The notes below the pieces were generated by a model. It was not told where the DNA came from, did no database searches, and saw only the letters and a program-made list of their open reading frames with translations. A DNA stretch of 64,000 bases from Streptomyces acidiscabies (lineage in GTDB: Bacteria > Actinomycetota > Actinomycetes > Streptomycetales > Streptomycetaceae): the NCBI RefSeq assembly GCF_020010905.1, contig NZ_JAGJBY010000002.1:3968001-4032000 (forward strand). Direction: 5' to 3'. How positions within the stretch are numbered: position 1 is the first letter of the stretch; every line of letters begins with the position of its first letter. Positions 7,767 through 16,247 of the stretch are shown here, piece after piece. The position numbers and the translations under genes were made by a program.

Positions 7767-8906
7767 TCACTGGGCCTGGTCGGCGGCGGTGAAGAGGCCG
7801 ATGAATCCGGACGGCGCGTGGTCGCCGAGAATGAGGTCCAGCATGGCGTGAGCCTCGGCGTAGACGGGTTCGGTGCGCGGGAACAGCGCCTCTTCGTAGG
7901 CGGTGAGAGCCGCCTCGACGTCGTCGGGGTGAGCGGCGATCGCCTTGCCGAGTTCGGCGCCGTCGAACATCGCCAGGTTCGCGCCGTCACCGGACGGCGG
8001 CATCAGGTGCGCGGCGTCGCCGAGGAGCGTCACTCCGGGCACGCGCTCCCATCGGTGTCCGTTCGGGAGTGTGTGGATCGGGCGGGCGACCGGAGCGGTC
8101 TCGCCGTCGGTGATCAGCGCGGTGAGCTCCGGGGCCCAGCCGTCGAACTCGGCCGCGATCCGGGCGGTCGCGGCGGCGTCGGTGAAGTCGATGGCGGCGA
8201 TCCACTCGGCGGAGCGGTTCAGCTCCACGTACGTGTGCAGGATGTTCCCCACCTCGCGGTGCGCGATGATCCCCTTGCCCGGAGCCAGTGCGTACATCGC
8301 GCCGGCGCCGACCGCTTTCGCCGCCGCGGGGTGCCGCTCGTCGGCGTCGTACAGGTAGATGTCGATGAATGTCGTGCCGGTGTACCGGGGTTCGGCGTCG
8401 GAGAGCAGGGGGCGGATCTTCGACCAGGCGCCGTCGGCGCCGATGAGGAGACCGCTGGTCACGGTCGTGCCGTCGGCGAAGGCCAGCTCGTGGCGGCCGT
8501 CGCCGAGGGGCCGGACACCGGTGACCTTGCGTCCCCACCGGACCGTCTGATCGGGCAGGGAGCCGAGCAGGACGCGGCGCAGGTCTCCGCGGAGCACTTC
8601 GGGGCGCCGCCCCGTGCCGTCGTCGGGGGCGTCGAACAGCAGCTTGCCGTGCTGGTCGAGGACGCGCGACGCCTCGGCGCCCTCGTGGATGATCGCGCGG
8701 AACTCGTCGGTGAGGCCGGCGTCGGCGAGCGCGCGCTGTCCGTCGGCCTCGTGGATGTCGAGCTGGCCGCCCTGGGTGCGGGACTGTTCCGAGGGATCGG
8801 CCTCGTAGACCGTCGCCGGGATGCCGTGGACGTGCAGGACCCGGGCGAGGGTCAGGCCGCCGAGGCCGGCGCCGACGATGACGATCGGGTGGTGGCTGGT
8901 GTTCAT
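7767..8906 (-). CDS. FAD-dependent monooxygenase (TetX/PHBH-like)
   Basis: 379 residues. The Rossmann motif GAGLGG at about 12-17 and the second FAD motif VTLLGDAAHLMPPSGDGANLA near residue 295 place it in the class A flavoprotein monooxygenases, resembling TetX-type enzymes. Such enzymes use NADPH and O2 to hydroxylate aromatic or tetracycline-like substrates; the substrate here is unknown. The start at 8906 is preceded by GAGGAAG. It is divergent from its presumed TetR repressor, with the perfect palindrome at 8960-8998 covering its promoter. Confidence 0.85.
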   Translation of the reverse strand: MNTSHHPIVIVGAGLGGLTLARVLHVHGIPATVYEADPSEQSRTQGGQLDIHEADGQRALADAGLTDEFRAIIHEGAEASRVLDQHGKLLFDAPDDGTGRRPEVLRGDLRRVLLGSLPDQTVRWGRKVTGVRPLGDGRHELAFADGTTVTSGLLIGADGAWSKIRPLLSDAEPRYTGTTFIDIYLYDADERHPAAAKAVGAGAMYALAPGKGIIAHREVGNILHTYVELNRSAEWIAAIDFTDAAATARIAAEFDGWAPELTALITDGETAPVARPIHTLPNGHRWERVPGVTLLGDAAHLMPPSGDGANLAMFDGAELGKAIAAHPDDVEAALTAYEEALFPRTEPVYAEAHAMLDLILGDHAPSGFIGLFTAADQAQ

Positions 8907-8959
8907 GGGCTTCCTCGTTTCCGCGCGGCGCGGCGTCGGGCACGCACCCGACGTCCATA

Positions 8960-8998
8960 TGGACCGGCGTTCCATAAGTAATATGGAACGCCGGTCCA
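8960..8998. promoter_or_regulatory. perfect 17-bp-arm palindrome, TetR operator
   Basis: TGGACCGGCGTTCCATA (8960-8976) is the exact reverse complement of 8982-8998, with the 5-base spacer AGTAA. It lies between the divergent monooxygenase and TetR genes. The length and perfection suggest two overlapping dimer sites for the regulator starting at 9011. Confidence 0.8.
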
Positions 8999-9010
8999 GG
9001 CTGTGTCAAA

Positions 9011-9718
9011 ATGAGGTTCATGCAGCGGACACGAGGAAGAGCACCCGCCGGAGGACGCGCCGACGCCCTCTCACAAGAGCTGATCGTCGGCGCGGCCGTC
9101 GCACTGCTGGACGAGCTGGGCGAGCGAGGGCTCACCTTCCGGCTGCTGGCCGAACAGCTGAACACCGGGACCGGCGCGCTGTACTGGCACGTGTCGAACA
9201 AGGGCGAACTGGTCGCCCTGGCCGCCGATCAGGTGCTCGGTCACGCCGTCGCCGCGCACCCGAGCCTTGAGGAAGAAGCCGGCTCCGGGCTGCGCGCGCT
9301 CGCCGTCGCCGTCTTCGACGCCCTGGACCGGCACCCATGGGCGGCGTCCCACGTCTCCGCACCGCCCACGCTGGCGAACGCGCTGCGCCTGCTCGACCGC
9401 ATCGGCACCCTGGTCGCACGAACCGGACTGCCGGCCGAACGGCATTTCGAGGTTTCCACCGCGATCTCCTACTACGTCACCGGCGTCAGCGCCCAGATCA
9501 TCACCCCGCGCACCACCCTCGACGCGACCATCAGCCGCGAAGACTTCCTCGCCCGGACCGCCCAACACTGGGAAGCACTCGACCCGGCCGACTACCCCTT
9601 CCTGACACGCACCACCCAGCACCTGCGCGACCATGCCGACCGCGACCAGTTCATCACCGGCCTCGACATGCTCCTGGACGGCCTGAACGCGACCGCAGGC
9701 CCGCGACCGTCCGCATGA
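9011..9718 (+). CDS. TetR-family regulator (TetR_C type)
   Basis: 235 residues. The start is 9011 or the in-frame ATG at 9020 (MQRTRGR). The helix-turn-helix lies at about 25-70 (LTFRLLAEQLNTGTGALYWHVSNKGEL), very like tetracycline-type TetR. The C-terminal domain is of the TetR_C kind (RHFEVSTAISYYVTGVSAQ). It is divergent from the FAD monooxygenase. The pairing of a TetR_C regulator with a TetX-like enzyme suggests a polyketide-like inducer, but that is inference. Confidence 0.85.
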   Translation: MRFMQRTRGRAPAGGRADALSQELIVGAAVALLDELGERGLTFRLLAEQLNTGTGALYWHVSNKGELVALAADQVLGHAVAAHPSLEEEAGSGLRALAVAVFDALDRHPWAASHVSAPPTLANALRLLDRIGTLVARTGLPAERHFEVSTAISYYVTGVSAQIITPRTTLDATISREDFLARTAQHWEALDPADYPFLTRTTQHLRDHADRDQFITGLDMLLDGLNATAGPRPSA

Positions 9719-9813
9719 CGCCGCGACCCAGGAGATGCGGAGATGACGTACGCGTACGTCTTCTTGCGAGGGCGGGTCCCGTCCTGGAGGCTGATCCGGC
9801 GACGGGGTCGTAT

Positions 9814-11229
9814 CTACCGGCGTATTGATGCAGAAGGTGCCGTCGGCTCGATGTTCTTGTTGAACCGCAGCAGGTTCCGCGGGTCCCACTCCGCCTTGAG
9901 CTCCCGCAGCCGCCGGTGTTTGGCCTCACCGCCCCACACCCCGCGCCGCCACTCGGCGCCCTGGTCCTGGGTGAGGTTCGTGTACGCGTTGGGCAGGGTG
10001 TGCGGGCGCAGCGCGGTGGCCGTGCCGTCGAGCCAGGTGTCGAAGTCGGCGTCGTGCTCCCGGTCCTCCCAGATCGTCGCCGTCTCCCAGAGCCACCCGG
10101 CGCCCGCGCGGGAGAACGCCATCGCGTCCTCGTCGGTGTCCTCGGAGAACGCGCCGCCGAACGCCCAGAGGTTGACGGCGGTGACCGAACCGGGCTGTGC
10201 GGGTGCGGCGTCGAGCCGGGCGATCGCCACGTCGACGACCTCCGGGGTGAGTTCGGCGAGGTAGCCGCCACGGCCGCCCGCGCGCCGCCCGTACGGGGCG
10301 CTCGCATCGAGCATGCTGTTCGTCGCGAGCCACGTCGTACGGCCCACGGTGTTCAGCACCGGAGTCCCCAACGCGGTGAGTTTCGCGGTGAGTTCCTCCG
10401 CCTCGGCCGCGTCCCCGATGTGCACCGGCAGGAGCAACAGCACCGGCTCACCGTGGAGTTCCTCGGGCAGCCCCGGCAGCGGCGGCGCGAACGTCAGCGT
10501 GCTGGCGACCCCGAGAGCGCGCGGCGCGGCGGCCACGAACGCGGGCAACTCGCCCAGCACGGCGGCTGCTTGCTCGCCGGGGAACAGGATCATCCCCGAG
10601 GTCACCTCCGGCCCCACCGGATGCGCGCGGAACGTGAACTCGGTGACGACCCCGAAGTTTCCGCCGCCACCGCGCAGCCCCCAGAACAGGTCGGCGTTGG
10701 TCTCCGAGTCCGCCCGGACCACCCGCCCGTCCACGGTGACGACCTCGCAGCCGAGCAGGTTGTCGACGGTCGCCCCGAAGCTGCGCATCAGGTGCCCGAT
10801 CCCGCCGCCCAGCGTCAGCCCGGCCACCCCGGTCGAGGTGACCGTGCCCGCCGGTACGGCCAGGCCGTGCACCTGCGCCGCCGCGTCCAACTCGCCCAGC
10901 AGCACGCCCGCTTGGGCCCGGACGGTACGGGTGCCGGGGTCCACGGAGATCCCACGCAGGCCCGACAGGTCGATCACGAACGCCTCGTCCGGCAGGGCGT
11001 ACGCGTCGAGGCCGTGCCCGCCGCCCCGGACGGCCACCGGGAGGCCGTGCGCCGAGGCGTGGCGCAGGGCGGTGACGACGTCGGCGGTGTCCCGGCAGCG
11101 GGCGATCAGGCCCGGACGGGCGTCCGCCGTACGGGAGTTGAAGCCGGCGCGGGCCGCGTCGTACCCGTCGTCGTCCGGGTGCAGCAGGGCGCCGCGGAAG
11201 TCGGCGGGGAAGTCGGGGGTCGCGTTCAT
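9814..11229 (-). CDS. FAD-linked oxidase, berberine-bridge type
   Basis: 471 residues. The N-terminal FAD_binding_4 domain contains RGGGHGLDAY with His72 as the likely 8-alpha-histidyl FAD attachment. The second attachment Cys of bicovalent members is absent (GTVTSTG), so single attachment is expected. LTLGGGIGHLMRSFG and LRGGGGNFGVVTEF are hallmark flavin-binding segments, and the C-terminus ends in a BBE motif (NAYTNL ... NLLRFNKNI). There is no signal peptide. The start at 11229 has GGGAGG upstream. It is divergent from the TetR at 11332. It probably oxidises an alcohol or sugar-like substrate with O2. Confidence 0.85.
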   Translation of the reverse strand: MNATPDFPADFRGALLHPDDDGYDAARAGFNSRTADARPGLIARCRDTADVVTALRHASAHGLPVAVRGGGHGLDAYALPDEAFVIDLSGLRGISVDPGTRTVRAQAGVLLGELDAAAQVHGLAVPAGTVTSTGVAGLTLGGGIGHLMRSFGATVDNLLGCEVVTVDGRVVRADSETNADLFWGLRGGGGNFGVVTEFTFRAHPVGPEVTSGMILFPGEQAAAVLGELPAFVAAAPRALGVASTLTFAPPLPGLPEELHGEPVLLLLPVHIGDAAEAEELTAKLTALGTPVLNTVGRTTWLATNSMLDASAPYGRRAGGRGGYLAELTPEVVDVAIARLDAAPAQPGSVTAVNLWAFGGAFSEDTDEDAMAFSRAGAGWLWETATIWEDREHDADFDTWLDGTATALRPHTLPNAYTNLTQDQGAEWRRGVWGGEAKHRRLRELKAEWDPRNLLRFNKNIEPTAPSASIRR

Positions 11230-11282
11230 GGTGGGCCTCCCTGGGGGCGGCAGCCCGTGCCTGTGGGCTGCCCCTTCGGCTA

Positions 11283-11303
11283 ACCGGAAAATGAATTTCC
11301 GGT
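11283..11303. promoter_or_regulatory. TetR operator palindrome
   Basis: ACCGGAAA (11283-11290) and TTTCCGGT (11296-11303) are perfect 8-bp arms around ATGAA. The site lies between the divergent FAD oxidase and TetR genes and is the obvious binding site for the regulator at 11332. Confidence 0.75.
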
Positions 11304-11331
11304 ACTGCTCAAGGAGCGTAACATCCACGCC

Positions 11332-11982
11332 GTGAACCGAGTTGACCCCCGCAGAGCCGACGCACGCGAGAACGTCCGGCAGATCCTCGACGCCGCCCGC
11401 GCCGTCTTCGCCGACCGGGGGTACGAGGTCTCCATCGAGGAGGTCGCCCGCCGCTCCGGCGTCGGCATGGGCACGATCTACCGGCACTTCCCCAACAAAC
11501 GCGCCCTCGTCGAGGAGGTCGCGACCGGGCACATGGACGCGACGTCCGAGGTCGTCACGGAGGCGCTCGCGAACGAGCCGGACGCCTGGACCGCCTTCGT
11601 ACGCGTCATGCACCACATGGCCGAGGTCCGCAGCAGCCAGCTCTTCCCCGTCTCGCGCCGCCGTACGACCCCCTCAGGACCCGAACTCATCGCCGCCCGC
11701 GACCGCCTCCTCGCCGAACTCGACCGCCTCGTGCGACGCGCCCAGTCGGAAGGCTCGCTGCGGGCCGACGTGAACGTTCACGACCTCGTCCTGATGATGG
11801 TCTCCCTCCCTCCTCGGACCCCCCAGGACGGCGAGAAGAACACCCTCGGCACCGACCTGACCGGCCGCCACGTGGCCGTCCTCCTCGACGGCCTGCGCGC
11901 ACCGGGCACGGAACGCCTCCCGGGAACACCGGCCGAACGCCCGGACCTGGACGAGTTCTTCCGGACGCGGTTCGGGTTCTGA
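11332..11982 (+). CDS. TetR-family regulator
   Basis: 216 residues from a GTG with AAGGAG 15 bases upstream (long spacing). The helix-turn-helix at about 25-60 reads VSIEEVARRSGVGMGTIYRHFPNKRALVEEV, typical of the family. The C-terminal segment is of the SBP-like TetR_C kind. It is divergent from the FAD-linked oxidase and the likely repressor of it and of itself. Confidence 0.85.
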   Translation: MNRVDPRRADARENVRQILDAARAVFADRGYEVSIEEVARRSGVGMGTIYRHFPNKRALVEEVATGHMDATSEVVTEALANEPDAWTAFVRVMHHMAEVRSSQLFPVSRRRTTPSGPELIAARDRLLAELDRLVRRAQSEGSLRADVNVHDLVLMMVSLPPRTPQDGEKNTLGTDLTGRHVAVLLDGLRAPGTERLPGTPAERPDLDEFFRTRFGF

Positions 11983-12095
11983 GGGGGCGGGAGCGTGTCC
12001 GGCGCACCGCGAGCTGAGCCCTCCGTCGTCGCCTGATCGGGTGAGCCCGTGGGATCCGGGCCGGCCCACGGGTCGACCCGTGCTGGGGTTGCGGG

Positions 12096-13034
12096 ATGAG
12101 CGAGCGCAATGGACGGCCGAGCGACCCATCCGATCCGCCGCCGTCACCCCGGTCACGTCGCCGTACTGTCACCGGGCGGGCAGCGGATGCCCTCTTCCGA
12201 GCCCGGTACGGGGAGCCGCCCCCGGCGGGCGGGAATCGTTCCGTTTGGGTTTCCCTGCGGGTCGCCACAGGCGTGGTCGTGCTCCTGGCAAGCACCTTCT
12301 TCGCCTTCGGGACGGACATCCTCGGCACCAAGGAGCGCACCCGCGCGGAGGAGAGAGTCGACGAAGAGCTCGACCGCGAGCGTGCGCCCCTTGACGCCAC
12401 GATGGTGGAGGACTGGCCGACGAACGGCGTTCTCTACCACGTGCTGGACCGGCGGCTGACGAGCGGCGAGCGGAGTCGGCTGCGGGGCGGTGCCGGCGTG
12501 GACTACGTGGCCAAGACGCTCAAGGCCCGCCCCCTGGAGGCCGGAAGCTGTGGAGCGGGGTGCGGGCGGGTGCGGTACTTCCTGAAACTGAGCAGCCAGA
12601 AGGCCCAGGACCAGATCAACGTCACCGACTTCTCCGTCCGGGACATGAAGTGCGCCCCGGTTCACTCGGCCGACACCACGCTCTTCGTCCAGCCGTCGGG
12701 AGAGAGCAGTCCGCCCACGCCGCTGTCGGTCGACCTGTCCGTCACCCACCCGACGTTCATGATGGAGGACGTCAACAACGGAGGCAGCGTTCCCTATCGC
12801 CGGAACGGAGGCGAGGTGCTGGGAAGCGGCGCCAAACCCTCCACCTTCGCGATCGACGTCGACGCGGCGTCCCACTGCACCTGGACCATGGAACTCTCCT
12901 ACCTCCCGAACGGATCCGACCAGGAGATGAAGCCCTTCGTCGTCAAGAAGGGGCTTCGTGGTGAACCGATCCCCAAGAACCCGGCTGAGAAGTGGTTCTT
13001 CGACGGGTCCTGGCATGAGGGTGACGCGTCGTGA
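12096..13034 (+). CDS. single-pass membrane protein, function unknown
   Basis: 312 residues. The first 45 are cytoplasmic and Pro/Arg/Ser-rich, then one membrane segment (about 50-72, VWVSLRVATGVVVLLASTFFAFG). A heptad-like charged stretch follows (TKERTRAEERVDEELDRE), then a roughly 200-residue extracellular domain with cysteines in CGAGCG. I do not recognise the extracellular domain. Its last codons overlap the lipoprotein gene by 4 bases (GTGA), so the two products probably act together at the cell surface. Confidence 0.7.
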   Translation: MSERNGRPSDPSDPPPSPRSRRRTVTGRAADALFRARYGEPPPAGGNRSVWVSLRVATGVVVLLASTFFAFGTDILGTKERTRAEERVDEELDRERAPLDATMVEDWPTNGVLYHVLDRRLTSGERSRLRGGAGVDYVAKTLKARPLEAGSCGAGCGRVRYFLKLSSQKAQDQINVTDFSVRDMKCAPVHSADTTLFVQPSGESSPPTPLSVDLSVTHPTFMMEDVNNGGSVPYRRNGGEVLGSGAKPSTFAIDVDAASHCTWTMELSYLPNGSDQEMKPFVVKKGLRGEPIPKNPAEKWFFDGSWHEGDAS

Positions 13035-14029
13035 ACGTTCACGCAGGGTGGTACCGGTCCCTCCTGGCAGCCGTCGCGGTAGCGGCGGTGCTGTCCGGAT
13101 GCACCTCGGGCACCGCGGACGAGTCAGGCGTCCACGACGACGCGGCGCGCTCACCGGCACCGTACAGCCCCCCGGAAACACCGCAGGTGCCGGACCTCCC
13201 CAAGAAGCCCTGCCCGCCGGACGACGTCATCTACACCGAGGCATGGGGGCTGGCGTCGCACGACCCCCGGGCGATGGCGTCGGTGACGGCCAAGGTCTGC
13301 GCCGGGAACTACGTGGCCATCGAGTCGCTCTTCCCCGGCGACCCCTATCACACCTACGACCTCGGGATCGTGCGCGACGGAAAGATCAGTCTCAGCGTGC
13401 CGGGCAATAAGGCCAACCCGTGGCAGCGCCAGATGGTCACGTGTCTCAACAAGGATCTCGGCATGGCCCCGAAAGTGATCCAGGAGTTCTTCGGCTGCTA
13501 CCGATGGGGCAGTGGCGAACCGTCGCCGCAACAGGCCGCGGTGGCCCGTACGGTCAAGGACTGGTTCACCGCCGTCGGATCGTTGGAGGCAGGCCCCCGC
13601 TACAGAAGCTCGTCCCAGGCACTGTGCGACCTCTATGCTTCCGGCGCCCAGTGGGAGTTCACCGATGCCATCGCGGAGTCCGGCGTCGTCTGGCCCGAGT
13701 ACGACTGCCCCGCCTACATGGTGACCTTCATCATGGCCAACCGCTGGGTCGGGCCACGGCAGAAGGCCCTCCTGCGAGCGACCGTCGATGCCCACAGGGT
13801 CCAGGTGTCCGGCGACCGGGCAGCGGTCGTCCGTGAGGCGTACAGCGTGAACCCCGTGGACCCCGCCGGCGGGCTGCACGGCAATGAGCAGGCGGCGTGT
13901 CGGGATACGTACACCGAGGACGCCATCATCTTCCTCGTGCGAGTCGGTGACGCATGGAAGATCCGTGACCTGAGGAGCGGGAGCCGAGGTATCGCGTACG
14001 TGGGCTGCAAAGACGGGAGACCGGCATAG
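13031..14029 (+). CDS. lipoprotein, function unknown
   Basis: 332 residues from a GTG overlapping the preceding stop. A lipoprotein signal peptide ends in the lipobox LSGC (Cys about 23), followed by a low-complexity Ser/Asp linker. The exported domain has six or more cysteines spread along it (KPCPP, KVCAG, VTCLN, FGCYRWG, ALCDL, YDCPAY), implying disulfides. No enzymatic motif is visible. It is coupled to the membrane protein upstream. Confidence 0.75.
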   Translation: MNVHAGWYRSLLAAVAVAAVLSGCTSGTADESGVHDDAARSPAPYSPPETPQVPDLPKKPCPPDDVIYTEAWGLASHDPRAMASVTAKVCAGNYVAIESLFPGDPYHTYDLGIVRDGKISLSVPGNKANPWQRQMVTCLNKDLGMAPKVIQEFFGCYRWGSGEPSPQQAAVARTVKDWFTAVGSLEAGPRYRSSSQALCDLYASGAQWEFTDAIAESGVVWPEYDCPAYMVTFIMANRWVGPRQKALLRATVDAHRVQVSGDRAAVVREAYSVNPVDPAGGLHGNEQAACRDTYTEDAIIFLVRVGDAWKIRDLRSGSRGIAYVGCKDGRPA

Positions 14030-14066
14030 CTCTGATCTCCTTGGGGCCTGGTCACCCGGGGTGTCC

Positions 14067-15263
14067 TCACCGAGGCCGTCCCCGCCGTGCCACCCCTCCC
14101 AGCCACCCCAGACTCGGCTTCGGCGTCCGCTCGAACGTCTCCCGGTCCACCGCGATCAGCCCGAACGTCGGCTCCCAGTGCCCCCATTCGTAGTTGTCGA
14201 GCGCGGTCCAGTGCAGGTAGCCGCGTACGTCGATCCCGTCGTCCACGGCGTCGAAGAGATGCCGCAACGCCTCCTCCGTGTACGCGATCCGCCGCGCGTC
14301 GTCGCCGGTCGCGATGCCGTTCTCGGTGACGAGGACCGGGACGCCGCCGGTGACGTCCCAGGTGTGGCGGACGGCCATGCCGAGCGCGTCGGGGCGGTAC
14401 GCCGTGCCGACGAGCGTGTTGTCGGGGTGCGGCGGGTGGGGCTCGATGCCGTCCCGGCCGACCCACTGGCTGGAGTACGACTGGACGCCCACGAAGTCGT
14501 CGCCGCGCGCGGCCTCCAGGTACAGGTCCTCCCAGATGTGCTCCAGTTCCCGGAGCCGCTCCTCGGCGCCGGGCCGGGCGGTGAAGGCGCGGTTGGCGAC
14601 GGTCCAGCCGACGGCCGCACCCGTGCGGGCCCGCACGATCTCGCGGGCCGTGTGGTGGGCCTTGACCAGGGCGGAACCGATCTCCGGGTCCGGCGCGGGC
14701 AGCGTCGGCCGGGAGTCGTTGTCGACGGTCGGGCTCTGCCACGTATCGGCGGGCCGCTCCTTCATCGTGCGCTCGATCGTCAGCATCATCGCGAGCATGT
14801 TGGGCTCGTTCATCGTCACGACGTACGGCACGTCGTCGAGGATCCCGGACACCGTCTCGACGTATGACGCGAACCGGTCGACGGCGGACGCGCCCAGCCA
14901 GCCGCCCTCCTCCGCGAACCAGCGCGGGTTCGTGAAGTGGTGCAGCGTGATCACCGGCGTCAGGCCGAGCCGTAGCGCCGTGTCGATCATCCGCCGGTAG
15001 TGGGCGAGTTCGGCCCGCGAGACGTGCCCCGGCACCGGCTCGATCCGCGCCCACTCGACGCCGAAGCGGTACGCGGTGAGGCCGGCGTCCGCGAGGAGGC
15101 GCATGTCCTCCTCGTACCGGTGATAACTGTCGACGGCGTCCCCGCTGCGCTCCATCCCCGGCAACTGCCCCTCGCGGGCCCACCAGTCGCTGTTGACGTT
15201 GTTGCCCTCGATCTGGTGCGGGGCCGTCGAGGCGCCCCAGAGGAAGGCGGGCTTGTCGCGCAT
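14067..15263 (-). CDS. GH1 family beta-glucosidase
   Basis: 398 residues from MRDKPAFLWG, a (beta/alpha)8 barrel. The substrate motif FLWGASTAPHQIEG is at 7-20, the acid/base Glu is in TMNEPN (E153), and the nucleophile Glu is in VTENGI (E314). It is intracellular and slightly short for GH1 (usually about 440-480). It should hydrolyse beta-linked glucosides or similar disaccharides. The start at 15263 follows AAGGAT. The longer frame upstream would run through a palindrome at 15331-15356 and is rejected. No sugar transporter is adjacent. Confidence 0.9.
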   Translation of the reverse strand: MRDKPAFLWGASTAPHQIEGNNVNSDWWAREGQLPGMERSGDAVDSYHRYEEDMRLLADAGLTAYRFGVEWARIEPVPGHVSRAELAHYRRMIDTALRLGLTPVITLHHFTNPRWFAEEGGWLGASAVDRFASYVETVSGILDDVPYVVTMNEPNMLAMMLTIERTMKERPADTWQSPTVDNDSRPTLPAPDPEIGSALVKAHHTAREIVRARTGAAVGWTVANRAFTARPGAEERLRELEHIWEDLYLEAARGDDFVGVQSYSSQWVGRDGIEPHPPHPDNTLVGTAYRPDALGMAVRHTWDVTGGVPVLVTENGIATGDDARRIAYTEEALRHLFDAVDDGIDVRGYLHWTALDNYEWGHWEPTFGLIAVDRETFERTPKPSLGWLGGVARRGRPR

Positions 15264-15330
15264 GAGGATCCTTGAGGTCGAGCCCGACGGGACGTCGCCG
15301 GGCAGCCTGACGGCGCGGCCTGGCGACGCC

Positions 15331-15356
15331 GAAAGTAACCATGGTGGATACTTTTC
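15331..15356. promoter_or_regulatory. imperfect palindrome upstream of GH1 gene
   Basis: GAAAGTA ... CCATGG ... TACTTTTC forms an imperfect inverted repeat centred on CCATGG, 68 bases upstream of the glycosidase start. It is AT-rich relative to its surroundings, as expected of a promoter/operator. A LacI-type repressor would be usual for such an enzyme, but none is encoded nearby. Confidence 0.45.
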
Positions 15357-15407
15357 AAGCGGGATTAAACTCCCGGGCGCCGGGCTGGGCAAGACCTCGT
15401 ACGGGAT

Positions 15408-16070
15408 TCACCGGTCCGCGCGCAGGTGCGGGAACATGGCCCGAGCCTGGTCGGGATCCGGTGTCACGAACATGGCCTCGCCGTCGGCCAGCGGTGTCGC
15501 CGGGTCCTCCGCCGTGCTGACCGTGCCGGTGGCGAAGACCTTGCGGCCCTCCACGCCGGTGACCCGGGCGTGGATGCGCAACGGCGTCTCCAGCGGGACC
15601 GGGCGGTGGTAGCGGGTGGTGAGGGAGACGGTCATCCCGGGGCGGCCCGCCGCGACGCAGGCGTGCCCCATCAACTCGTCCAGCAGCATCGCGGTGAACC
15701 CGCCGTGCCCGTACCCGGGGGGACCCTCGTGAACGAGCCCGAGCGTGCAGAGCCCTACGACGCCGTCGCCGTCCCGGCTGAGCCGCACGGGCGGTGCGAG
15801 CGGGTTGCCCTCGCCGATGACGGGGCTGAACATCCGTACGGTGCCGGGGAATTCGTCGACGGAGGGGATCTCGGCGGGGGTGCGGCGGGGGCCGGTGAAG
15901 CGGGTGGTGAGGTCGCGGACGGCTTCCGCGACGCGGTGCAGGGTCTCGGGCGGGGCGGCGGAGGCGACGGTGGCGTCGACGAGGGCGCGGAGGTCGTGGC
16001 CGAGGGTGGAGATGGCGGCGCGGTGGTGGGTGAGGTCGTGGGTGGGGGTGGGGGTCGGTGGTGCGCTCAT
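15408..16070 (-). CDS. PaaI-type hotdog thioesterase
   Basis: 220 residues. The hotdog thioesterase core occupies about 115-200. GPPGYGHGGFTAMLLDELMGHA holds the conserved His-Gly-Gly and catalytic-acid helix, followed by strands SLTTRYHRPVPLETPLRIHARV. The first 100 residues are a less conserved helical extension with a Pro/Thr-rich start. The predicted reaction is acyl-CoA thioester hydrolysis. The start at 16070 is the only ATG giving a sensible N-terminus; the frame upstream is translated tandem repeat. Confidence 0.8.
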   Translation of the reverse strand: MSAPPTPTPTHDLTHHRAAISTLGHDLRALVDATVASAAPPETLHRVAEAVRDLTTRFTGPRRTPAEIPSVDEFPGTVRMFSPVIGEGNPLAPPVRLSRDGDGVVGLCTLGLVHEGPPGYGHGGFTAMLLDELMGHACVAAGRPGMTVSLTTRYHRPVPLETPLRIHARVTGVEGRKVFATGTVSTAEDPATPLADGEAMFVTPDPDQARAMFPHLRADR

Positions 16071-16107
16071 TGTGTTTCTCGCGGTGTGGGGGAGGGGTGG
16101 TTCTCTT

Positions 16108-16246
16108 GGCTCGGTGGCTCGGTGGCTCGGTGGCTCGGTGGCTCGGTGGCTGAGTGGCTCAGCCACTCAGCCACCCAGCCGTCCGGTCGGCTCGGTGGTT
16201 GATTGGCTCGGCCACTCGGCCACTCGGCCACCGAGCCACCCCACCA
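16108..16246. repeat. 8-bp tandem repeat with inverted copies
   Basis: GGCTCGGT is repeated five times exactly (16108-16147), followed by the variant GGCTGAGT. A perfect palindrome follows: 14-bp arms at 16146-16159 and 16161-16174 with one central base. Further inverted copies (CACTCGGC, CCGAGCC) run to about 16246. The whole tract can fold into long alternative hairpins. It lies between two minus-strand genes, so it could act as a terminator, and its unit structure makes it prone to copy-number change. Confidence 0.8.
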
Positions 16247-16247
16247 C

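Noticed and set aside
12153..13181. 342-codon minus-strand frame
   Set aside because: Antisense to the membrane-protein/lipoprotein pair, which are coupled by GTGA overlap and carry clear membrane and lipobox signals.
13714..15342. 542-codon minus-strand frame over the GH1 gene
   Set aside because: Same strand but wrong phase; the GH1 frame has all catalytic motifs and a ribosome site.
15264..15392. N-terminal extension of the GH1 enzyme
   Set aside because: The extension crosses a palindrome and has no family match; MRDKPAFLWG has a ribosome site and the expected GH1 start.
16071..16247. Repeat-encoded peptide extension of the thioesterase
   Set aside because: The 8-bp unit is not a multiple of three and the translation (HRATEPPSHRATEP) is repeat noise; the real start is at 16070.
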